Of a DNA stretch of 5,274 nucleotides, positions 1 through 5,273 are shown one piece after another; within the stretch, counting starts at the first letter, position 1; every line of letters starts with the position of its first letter. Position numbers and translations under genes: made by a program. This DNA is from Clostridiaceae bacterium (lineage in GTDB: Bacteria > Bacillota > Clostridia > Monoglobales > Firm-18): contig JAAZFB010000486.1 of NCBI GenBank assembly GCA_012511915.1, positions 1 through 5,274 on the forward strand. Direction: 5' to 3'. The notes under the pieces were generated by a model, which was not told the origin of the DNA, did not search any database, and was given only the letters and a program-made list of their open reading frames with translations.

Positions 1-116
1 CATAAAGACATTACGCACTTTTTCAAAAATTCAAAAGTCCCGCAAACAGCTTGTTTTAGCCACTTGTGAGACTTTTTTGCTTCTTCAACTGTCAAAGATG
101 GGATGATACTATACAT
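1..116 (-). CDS. Possible partial gene running off the left edge, unknown product
   Basis: An ATG at 116-114 opens a frame that stays open for 38 codons to the window edge; the other two minus frames both contain stops here. The peptide begins MYSIIPSLTVEEAKKSHKWL and continues with a Lys/Phe/Leu-rich, helix-like stretch. I do not recognise a family. An in-frame TAA lies two codons before the ATG, so the start cannot be further upstream. There is no good Shine-Dalgarno sequence, only an A-rich leader, which weakens the call. It begins 41 nt after the stop of the preceding isomerase gene, in the same direction, so it could be the next operon gene. An open frame on the plus strand also covers 2-107, but its peptide looks less protein-like. 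A 38-codon open frame can arise by chance in AT-rich DNA. Confidence 0.33.
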   Translation of the reverse strand, partial: MYSIIPSLTVEEAKKSHKWLKQAVCGTFEFLKKCVMSL

Positions 117-154
117 CTTTTATTTTGTCTATACTTTTTAGAAATTTTTCAAAG

Positions 155-169
155 ATTTTACGGTAAAAT
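155..169. repeat. 15-bp perfect dyad over the stop codon of the last isomerase gene
   Basis: The sequence ATTTTAC, one central G, then GTAAAAT is a perfect inverted repeat with 7-bp arms. The arms are too close together to form an RNA hairpin with a normal loop, and no GC-rich stem or T-run follows, so it is not an intrinsic terminator. It could be a protein-binding dyad or a chance feature of AT-rich DNA. It overlaps the TAA stop at 158-160. Confidence 0.35.
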
Positions 170-889
170 ACTATTAAGGTAATTAACACCGTTTGTTATA
201 CTGTCCCAAACGTCTCCGTCGGTTTTTTCTTGCTCTACGATGAATTCCTTTGCACCGCCCGCTTTTGCAGCTGCTATAATTGACGGGAAGTCAAGCACCC
301 CGCTGCCAACATCAGCATTCTTTTTTGTTGTATAATCGGAAAGTTCTTTAATATGAATTAACTCGATTTTTCTCCTTGTTTTAATGTAGTCAATGGGGTC
401 GACATCTGCCACTGCCGCCCAGTAAACATCAAATTCAAACACAACATCGTCGCAGGTGTTTTCAATCAATATGTCATATATATATTTACCGTCAAACTTT
501 TTAAATTCATGGTTATGATTGTGATAACCTACAATAAGACCGTGTTTTTTTGCTTTGTTGGAAGCTTGGTTTAGTGCCTCGCAAATGCCAAGCACTTCGT
601 CTTTTGTTTCATAATTCGCATACGGTAGAATAATATACTTTGAGCCTATTTCCAAATTATATTCTATTTCTTCGTCTAATGCATCGGTTATGCGTTGCAG
701 ACCGATATGTGTTCCTATCGAGCGCAACCCGTTGCCAGATAATGTATTTTTCATTTCCTTTGCCGAAATATCCATATATCCGGCAAATTCAACACCCTTG
801 TAGCCGATTTCCCCGACACGGCGCAATGCGTCCAACATATCCTGTTTTGTCTCGTCTTTTATTGAATACAGTTGAAGCCCTATTTCCAT
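158..889 (-). CDS. Sugar isomerase/epimerase, TIM barrel (AP endonuclease 2 fold), short form
   Basis: This 243-residue protein belongs to the sugar phosphate isomerase/epimerase superfamily (xylose-isomerase-like TIM barrel, as in IolE, IolI and YcjR). It starts with the typical first strand MEIGLQLYSIKDE. The signature GYHNHNHEF is at residues 121-129, FEFDVYW at 151-157, HIKE at 179-182, a VGSGVLDF loop at 194-201 and IVEQEKT at 217-223. The likely metal ligands are E128, D154, H179 and E219, all present, so an intact active site is expected. Family members usually act on keto sugars or cyclitols by epimerisation, isomerisation, elimination or hydration, with a divalent metal; the 'phosphate' in the family name need not apply. 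The ATG at 889 lies 12 nt after a perfect AGGAGG (902-907). It is the last confident gene of the operon, 27 nt behind the second dehydrogenase. Cytoplasmic; the substrate is unknown. Confidence 0.9.
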   Translation of the reverse strand: MEIGLQLYSIKDETKQDMLDALRRVGEIGYKGVEFAGYMDISAKEMKNTLSGNGLRSIGTHIGLQRITDALDEEIEYNLEIGSKYIILPYANYETKDEVLGICEALNQASNKAKKHGLIVGYHNHNHEFKKFDGKYIYDILIENTCDDVVFEFDVYWAAVADVDPIDYIKTRRKIELIHIKELSDYTTKKNADVGSGVLDFPSIIAAAKAGGAKEFIVEQEKTDGDVWDSITNGVNYLNSILP

Positions 890-901
890 TTAGACATTAA
901 A

Positions 902-907
902 CCTCCT
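902..907 (-). promoter_or_regulatory. Ribosome binding site AGGAGG of the 158-889 gene, with a competing upstream ATG
   Basis: A perfect AGGAGG is followed by two ATGs. The nearer one (897-895) is 4 nt away but opens only five codons (MSKWK) before TAG at 882-880. The second (889-887) is 12 nt away and starts the long isomerase frame. The protein family start fits the second ATG. Confidence 0.75.
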
Positions 908-916
908 ATATATGCA

Positions 917-1951
917 TTAAAAATATATTCGTTTGCTTACTTTCCCGGAATTATATATCGCAGAAATCATTCGCTGCGTTTTAAGCCCGTATTCACCGTC
1001 TATCGGCGGTTTTTTATTTTGGGCAAGCATATTGTAATGTTCGGTAATTTGTTTTATATGGCTAATACCCCAGTAGGATTTATAGCTTTTCCCGTAATAC
1101 ATGCTTTCGCTGTTATCTTCCTTGCTTTCTAAAATTTTGCCGTCATTAAACAAAATTGTAGCTTTATTTCCAACCATTTTTGCAGTTGCTTTCTCGCAAT
1201 AAAGCTCAATTTCAACAGGCGCATCATATCCGTAATAGTTAATTGTATAAAAACCTGCCAACACATTATTTTTAAACTTTATTACGCCCTCTGCGCTGTC
1301 TTCCACCTGGATTATATTATGTGCGCGATTTGAAATTTGCGCGTCGACATATTCTATCTCGCTGTCTACAAACCACCTGACTAAATCAAGGGTATGTATT
1401 GCCTGGTCAATGACAACTCCGCCACCCTCTTTATCCCAGGTGCCTTTCCAATCACTCTTGCTGTAATATTCATCGGTTCTTTTCCATGTTACAATTGCCT
1501 TTGCGGATATTATTTTACCCAAAGCACCCGACTCGAGATTTTTTTTAATGAGTTGGGAACCATGATTATAATGGTTTTGGAATATAACGCCCAAGGCAAC
1601 ATCGTTTTGCTTTGCCGTTTCTACCATGCTGACCGCATCATGGTATTCAATTGTCATGGGTTTTTCGGTTAAAATATGTTTTTTAGCTTTTGCAGCATAT
1701 ATGCTCATCGGAGCATGCATATAATGGGGCGTACAAATATGAACACAGTCAATATCCGCTGTATCAATCATCTGTTTATAATCTGTATAGTATTCACAAT
1801 TGTATTCTTTTGAAGCTGCAATTGCCCTGTCTTCTTTAATATCGCACACTGCTTTTATTTCAACTGTTTCAATGTTACTTAGTGGTATCGCATGCATTGG
1901 GAAAATATTCCCGCAACCGATAATACCTACTTTAAAATTTATACCCACCAT
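917..1951 (-). CDS. Gfo/Idh/MocA-family NAD(P)-dependent oxidoreductase (second copy)
   Basis: This 344-residue protein has an N-terminal Rossmann domain (about residues 6-122) with the nucleotide-binding motif VGIIGCGNIFPMH at 8-20, the acidic end of beta-2 at VCDIKEDR (35-42), HICTPHYMHA at 71-80 and the family lysine motif EKPM at 96-99 (K97). The C-terminal alpha/beta substrate domain carries GGGVVIDQAIHTLDL (176-190), giving the expected catalytic D182 and H186. Length is normal for the family. Members oxidise or reduce sugar or cyclitol hydroxyl/keto groups, commonly at C1, C2 or C3. The start ATG lies inside the end of the preceding isomerase gene, with a 13-nt overlap and only a weak Shine-Dalgarno (AGGCG), which points to translational coupling. 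The active-site loop (DQAIH) differs from that of the first dehydrogenase (DIGTH), so the two probably act on different intermediates. Confidence 0.93.
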   Translation of the reverse strand: MVGINFKVGIIGCGNIFPMHAIPLSNIETVEIKAVCDIKEDRAIAASKEYNCEYYTDYKQMIDTADIDCVHICTPHYMHAPMSIYAAKAKKHILTEKPMTIEYHDAVSMVETAKQNDVALGVIFQNHYNHGSQLIKKNLESGALGKIISAKAIVTWKRTDEYYSKSDWKGTWDKEGGGVVIDQAIHTLDLVRWFVDSEIEYVDAQISNRAHNIIQVEDSAEGVIKFKNNVLAGFYTINYYGYDAPVEIELYCEKATAKMVGNKATILFNDGKILESKEDNSESMYYGKSYKSYWGISHIKQITEHYNMLAQNKKPPIDGEYGLKTQRMISAIYNSGKVSKRIYF

Positions 1952-2904
1952 GCTTCGCCTGCGCTTTCGTATATTATAACTTCTTTTAAAAATGATATTG
2001 CCTTTTCGAGCCCTTCTCGTGGTGACATAAGTGCATCTTCGTGTTCTATGCTAATCGCGCCATCATAGCCGGCAACTTTTAGGGCACTTATTATTCCTTT
2101 CCAAACGCTATAATCGTTGCCATAGCCAACTGTTCTGAACACCCATGAACGCTCGGACAAATCGGTATAACTGCCGGTATCCAACACACCATTTACAGCT
2201 GTATTTGCCTTGTCTATTTTTGTGTCTTTTGCATGGAAATGATAAATTGCGCCTTTTAGTGCTTTTATAGCCTGTGCGGGTTCAATTCCCTGCCAGAAAA
2301 GATGACTTGGGTCAAAGTTTGCTCCGATTATGTTCCCAACCGCTTCGCGCAATCTCAGCAGCGAGCTTGGGTTGTAAACACAAAAGCCGGGATGCATTTC
2401 AAAAGCTATCTTACTAACCCCGTGCTGTTGTGCAAATGCGGATGTTTGCTTCCAGTAAGGTATTAATACTTTGTTCCACTGATAATCAAGAACTTCCAAA
2501 TAATCATTCGGCCATGAACATGTAACCCAGTTGGGTAGCCTTGAATGCTCACTGTCGCCAGGACAGCCGGAAAAACCTATTATTGTGTCAACCTGTAGTT
2601 TTTCAGCAAGCAGTATTGCATCAATAAAATCATCATGATATTTCTTTGCGACAGATTTATCCGGATGAACAGGATTACCATGACAGCTAAGTGCGGATAT
2701 TTCTATATTGTTCTTTCTTAAAAGCTCTTGCAATTCGTTTATTTTTGACGGATTATCAAGGTATTCCTTTGCATCTACATGCGTTTTACCCGGATAGCCG
2801 CCTACACCGATTTCGATTGTTTGAACGCCCAATTTACTTATATATTCAACTGCCTTTTCAAGTGACATAGAATATAATACCGGGTTCATAACTCCTAATT
2901 TCAT
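1939..2904 (-). CDS. Sugar isomerase/epimerase, TIM barrel (AP endonuclease 2 fold), long form
   Basis: This 321-residue protein is a second member of the xylose-isomerase-like TIM-barrel superfamily. It opens with MKLGVMNPVLYSMSLEKAVE, followed by strand/helix repeats of the barrel. The segments carrying likely divalent-metal ligands are FEMHPGF (E169), ANFDPSHLFWQG (D198, with H201 close by), YHFHAKDT (H224) and SIEHEDALM (E287). Between H224 and E287 lies a long loop region (about 226-268, ending VGYGNDYSVW) that is absent from the shorter paralogue downstream and probably shapes a different substrate pocket. The ATG at 2904 is 12 nt after GGGAGG (2917-2922). The gene lies between the two dehydrogenases, 57 nt from the first and overlapping the second by 13 nt, so it likely acts on the keto product of one of them. 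A phosphorylated substrate is not implied. Its exact reaction is unknown. Confidence 0.92.
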   Translation of the reverse strand: MKLGVMNPVLYSMSLEKAVEYISKLGVQTIEIGVGGYPGKTHVDAKEYLDNPSKINELQELLRKNNIEISALSCHGNPVHPDKSVAKKYHDDFIDAILLAEKLQVDTIIGFSGCPGDSEHSRLPNWVTCSWPNDYLEVLDYQWNKVLIPYWKQTSAFAQQHGVSKIAFEMHPGFCVYNPSSLLRLREAVGNIIGANFDPSHLFWQGIEPAQAIKALKGAIYHFHAKDTKIDKANTAVNGVLDTGSYTDLSERSWVFRTVGYGNDYSVWKGIISALKVAGYDGAISIEHEDALMSPREGLEKAISFLKEVIIYESAGEAWWV

Positions 2905-2916
2905 AACTCTTCACAG

Positions 2917-2922
2917 CCTCCC
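2917..2922 (-). promoter_or_regulatory. Ribosome binding site GGGAGG of the 1939-2904 gene
   Basis: GGGAGG lies 12 nt upstream of the ATG at 2904-2902. A weaker AAGAG lies closer to the start, within the spacer. No better start codon lies nearer, so the gene depends on a longer than usual spacer. Confidence 0.7.
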
Positions 2923-2942
2923 TTTTTTTATAAAACGATCAA

Positions 2943-2959
2943 TGTTAAACTATTTAACA
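2943..2959. repeat. 17-bp inverted repeat in the gap between dehydrogenase and isomerase genes
   Basis: TGTTAAA, CTA, TTTAACA is a perfect inverted repeat with 7-bp arms and a 3-nt centre, just past the stop of the 2962-4032 gene. As RNA it would be a weak AT-rich hairpin with no clean U-tract directly after it, so it is not a convincing terminator. It could be a processing or stability element, or a protein-binding dyad. Confidence 0.45.
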
Positions 2960-2961
2960 CA

Positions 2962-4032
2962 CTAAAAATCTATTTGCTTGCCGGTTTCTGACGATTTATA
3001 TATTGCTTCAAGTATTTGTGTTACCACAAGCGCCTGCTCCGGTTTAACGATAGGTTCTGTATCGTTTATTACCGCATCTACCCATTTGCGTGCTTCACAG
3101 TCTGCCGGATTGATTGATTCTCCTTCATAGAAAGCCACCCCGCCCGATTTTAAATCCGGCTTAGTAACAGTTAGCTTGCCCAAATCTGCTTTATTAAATC
3201 TAAGACCATCATGCATATCAGCCCCTGCTTTTGTACCGCAAAGCGTGGTTTTTGCTTCCCCGACATCAAGCGTGTTAAGCGCCCAGCTTGATTCTAAGAT
3301 TATTGTTGCACCATTTTGCATCTGAATAAAGCCAAATGCAGAATCCTCAACTGAGTATTCTTTTGGGTCCCAATCGCCCCATGTATTGCCGGTTTTGGTT
3401 TGATCGCCAAGTTTTTTGAAAACACTCCCTTTGACGCTTTTAACGTTATAGTTATCCATCATCCATAATGTGAGATCAAGCGCATGTGTACCGATATCAA
3501 TAAGTGGCCCGCCGCCTTGTTCTTCCTCATTTAAAAATACACCCCAAGTGGGAACGGCCCTTCTGCGCAGGGCATGTGCTTTTGCAAAATAAATTTCTCC
3601 TAAATCGCCGCGTCGGCATGCCTTATTCAAATATGTTGCTTCTTTGGAAAACCTGTTCTGATACCCAATTGTCAGTTTTTTGCCCGTCTTTTTAGCGCAC
3701 TCAAGCATTTTAACAGCATCCTCAACGGTCTTAGCCATTGGTTTTTCACACATTACATGGCAATCAGACTCCATTGCGGCTATTGAAATGGTGGCATGTG
3801 ATTTGTTTGGTGTGCATACATGAACTATATCAAGCTGCTCTTTTTCAAGCATTTCGACGTAGCTTTCATATACGTTGGCACCCTCAACTCCAAATTCTGC
3901 AGCAGCTTTTTGTGCCCTATCCTTGACAATATCACAAAAGGCAACCATTTCAACCTCTTTGATTTTTTTCAAAGCTGGCATATGCTTTCCATTTGCAATT
4001 CCGCCGCAACCGACAATTCCGATTTTTAACAT
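2962..4032 (-). CDS. Gfo/Idh/MocA-family NAD(P)-dependent oxidoreductase (first copy)
   Basis: From the ATG at 4032 this is a 356-residue protein. Its Rossmann domain (about 1-125) shows KIGIVGCGGIANGKHMPAL (3-21), FCDIVKDRA (32-40), HVCTPNKSH (71-79) and EKPMAKT (96-102, with K97). The C-terminal domain carries GGGPLIDIGTHALDLTLW (173-190), giving catalytic D179 and H183 in the classic DxGTH arrangement, then VEDSAFGFIQMQNGATI, typical of the family beta-sheet. Such enzymes reversibly oxidise sugar hydroxyls with NAD(P). The frame extends to a TTG at 4044 (adding MYII), but that codon directly abuts the AAGGAG Shine-Dalgarno (4045-4050); the ATG is 12 nt from it and restores the family N-terminus, so I chose it. 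The gene follows the repressor with a 33-nt gap and is the first enzyme of the operon. Its close relatives include sugar 3-dehydrogenases, but the substrate cannot be assigned here. Confidence 0.93.
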   Translation of the reverse strand: MLKIGIVGCGGIANGKHMPALKKIKEVEMVAFCDIVKDRAQKAAAEFGVEGANVYESYVEMLEKEQLDIVHVCTPNKSHATISIAAMESDCHVMCEKPMAKTVEDAVKMLECAKKTGKKLTIGYQNRFSKEATYLNKACRRGDLGEIYFAKAHALRRRAVPTWGVFLNEEEQGGGPLIDIGTHALDLTLWMMDNYNVKSVKGSVFKKLGDQTKTGNTWGDWDPKEYSVEDSAFGFIQMQNGATIILESSWALNTLDVGEAKTTLCGTKAGADMHDGLRFNKADLGKLTVTKPDLKSGGVAFYEGESINPADCEARKWVDAVINDTEPIVKPEQALVVTQILEAIYKSSETGKQIDF

Positions 4033-4044
4033 GATAATATACAA

Positions 4045-4050
4045 CTCCTT
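4045..4050 (-). promoter_or_regulatory. Ribosome binding site AAGGAG that decides the start of the 2962-4032 gene
   Basis: AAGGAG lies immediately next to an in-frame TTG (4044-4042) and 12 nt before the ATG at 4032-4030. A start with no spacer is not workable, so the ATG is preferred. Confidence 0.7.
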
Positions 4051-4065
4051 TAAAAATGTATTATT

Positions 4066-5052
4066 TTAACCCATTGTTGATTCTCTATAGATTAATTTGT
4101 GTTTTATTACGACATTGCTTGTTATGTTAAGCCCTTTTAACTTTTTATCCAAAAGTTGCATTGCTTTTTTTCCCATTTCTGCGGGCGATTGCGAAACGGT
4201 TGTCAGCCGTGGTTCGCTGATGTAGGATATATCGGTATTATCAAACCCTACAACCGCTATATCATCCGGTATTGTCCTGCCGTTGTCTTTTATTGCACGA
4301 ACTGCCCCCGCTGCCATTCTGTCCGAAATTGCAAACACTGCATCCGGCTTGTCCGGTTTTAATAAAAACTTGTTCATTACTTCAATTGCGCTGCGAAATC
4401 CGTAGTTGCCATCTGAAATAATACTTTTATCTATTTGTATGCCAAATTCCGTTAGGGCACCTACATATCCTAAATACCTCTGTTCTGACGAAGATAAGTG
4501 GTTTTTTACCCCAATATAGGCAATTTTGCGCCTTCCCAAACTAATAAGGTGTTTCACAGCCTGATAAGTTGCCTCTTTGTTATTGATGGAAACAGAGCTT
4601 ACATCTGTGTCCGGTATACTTTCGCAACATTGAACTATATTATACCGTTTATTCAAACAAGCCAATTCCTGCTTGTTCATTAATGTATTAATTATAATCA
4701 TGCCGTCGATAAATTTACATCTAAGTAAATCAATATGAGCATTCTCGCGTTTTTTTTCGTCGTTTGTTGTTCCAATTAAAACAGTATACCCCAATTCCAT
4801 TCCTGTTATTTCTATGCTGCTTATTACTTTGGAAATAAGTGTGTTTGCAACTGTTGATACTAAAACAAGAATTGTTTTGGTTTCATTTTTCCTTAAGTGG
4901 CGACCAAGATGATTAGGCTGATAGCCAAGCTTATCTATTACTGCAAGGACGCGCTTTGCGGTTTCGGGGCTAACATTTTGGTTGTTGTTTAATACCCGTG
5001 AAACAGTAGCGGTTGACACACCGGCTTGCTTGGCAACATCTTGTATTGTTAT
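4066..5052 (-). CDS. LacI-family transcriptional repressor with apparent AUA start
   Basis: Read from the ATA at 5052 this is a 328-residue LacI/GalR regulator starting MTIQDVAKQAGVSTATVSRV. The helix-turn-helix spans about residues 3-24, the hinge region (PNHLGRHLRK) about 46-55, and the periplasmic-binding-protein-like effector domain about 60-328. The effector domain has R192 in SSSEQRYLGY, D244 in AISDRMAAGA, and GFDNTDISYISEPRLTTVSQS near 269-289; these segments usually contact the sugar effector. The first standard start in frame, GTG at 5019, would remove the first half of the DNA-binding domain. No ATG, GTG, TTG or CTG lies in frame between it and the stop at 5121-5119. The ATA is 9 nt after a perfect AGGAGG. 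Either an AUA start is used or ATG was changed by a single G-to-A difference. It is the first gene of the operon and probably represses its own promoter. Confidence 0.92.
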   Translation of the reverse strand: MTIQDVAKQAGVSTATVSRVLNNNQNVSPETAKRVLAVIDKLGYQPNHLGRHLRKNETKTILVLVSTVANTLISKVISSIEITGMELGYTVLIGTTNDEKKRENAHIDLLRCKFIDGMIIINTLMNKQELACLNKRYNIVQCCESIPDTDVSSVSINNKEATYQAVKHLISLGRRKIAYIGVKNHLSSSEQRYLGYVGALTEFGIQIDKSIISDGNYGFRSAIEVMNKFLLKPDKPDAVFAISDRMAAGAVRAIKDNGRTIPDDIAVVGFDNTDISYISEPRLTTVSQSPAEMGKKAMQLLDKKLKGLNITSNVVIKHKLIYRESTMG

Positions 5053-5061
5053 CTTTTTACG

Positions 5062-5067
5062 CCTCCT
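5062..5067 (-). promoter_or_regulatory. Ribosome binding site AGGAGG of the LacI-family gene, supports AUA start
   Basis: A perfect AGGAGG lies 9 nt before the ATA at 5052-5050, whose reading gives the canonical LacI-family N-terminus TIQDVAKQAG. The only standard in-frame start (GTG 5019) is 42 nt from this site, too far to be served by it. Confidence 0.8.
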
Positions 5068-5068
5068 A

Positions 5069-5082
5069 TGAAATCGATTACA
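5069..5082. promoter_or_regulatory. LacI/CcpA-type operator over the transcription start
   Basis: The plus strand reads TGAAATCGATTACA, a dyad with six of seven base pairs symmetric about a central CG. Both strands fit the CcpA cre consensus TGWAANCGNTNWCA, which is also the general pattern for LacI/GalR operators. It lies between the -10 box (5086-5091) and the ribosome binding site (5062-5067), covering the expected transcription start near 5079. A bound repressor there would block initiation. The adjacent LacI-family gene is the simplest candidate; CcpA is the alternative, and the sequence alone cannot separate them. Confidence 0.75.
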
Positions 5083-5085
5083 TTC

Positions 5086-5114
5086 AATATAACATATACA
5101 TTTATTAATGTCAA
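5086..5114 (-). promoter_or_regulatory. Sigma-A promoter of the operon
   Basis: On the minus strand a perfect -35 TTGACA (5114-5109) is followed by a 17-nt spacer and the -10 TATATT (5091-5086), preceded by a TGT extended -10 element. The expected start near 5079 leaves a leader of about 27 nt before the AUA codon. This leader excludes any in-frame start further upstream. Confidence 0.85.
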
Positions 5115-5243
5115 TAGTTTAGTTATCGTAATTTTCGTCATCCGGTTGCGGGAGTTTGACAGTTACTAAGCGGCATTAAAATTGAAAAATACTAAAATCA
5201 TTGGCGTTGAGCCTATTTTTTTTGTAAAATTTTCATTTTTCTA

Positions 5244-5273
5244 TTGACGTATTGTACCGTAATGTGGTATAAT
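5244..5273 (+). promoter_or_regulatory. Divergent sigma-A promoter reading out of the window
   Basis: The plus strand carries TTGACG (5244-5249), an 18-nt spacer and a perfect TATAAT (5268-5273), preceded by TGG, which makes an extended -10. The transcription start would fall just beyond the window. It implies a divergently transcribed gene to the right, possibly the transporter or another part of the same pathway, but that gene is not visible. Confidence 0.72.

Noticed and set aside
1..157. Intrinsic terminator after the last isomerase gene
   Set aside because: No GC-rich stem with a U-tract is visible on the minus strand; the only dyad (155-169) has no usable loop.
640..1132. Open frames on the plus strand opposite the isomerase and dehydrogenase genes (640-900, 872-1132)
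   Set aside because: They lie antisense to strongly supported family genes, show no family features and have no convincing ribosome binding sites. They are shadows.
3504..4683. Several plus-strand open frames of 60-70 codons opposite the first dehydrogenase and the repressor
   Set aside because: All are antisense to conserved coding sequence, overlap each other and have no recognisable domains.
5056..5061. A lost GTG or ATG start just before the two lysine codons (giving a usual KKITIQDVA N-terminus) through a base deletion in the GTAAAAAG stretch
   Set aside because: A start there would lie only about 1 nt from AGGAGG. The ATA at 5052 has a 9-nt spacer and needs no frameshift to give a normal family N-terminus.
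5156..5182. Second plus-strand promoter, TTGACA (5156-5161) with TAAAAT (5177-5182)
   Set aside because: The spacer is only 15 nt and the -10 is imperfect. The promoter at 5244-5273 is far better.
5202..5222. Terminator-like GGC-GTTGA-GCC followed by a T-run on the plus strand
   Set aside because: The stem is only three base pairs, too weak for an intrinsic terminator, and no plus-strand gene ends there.
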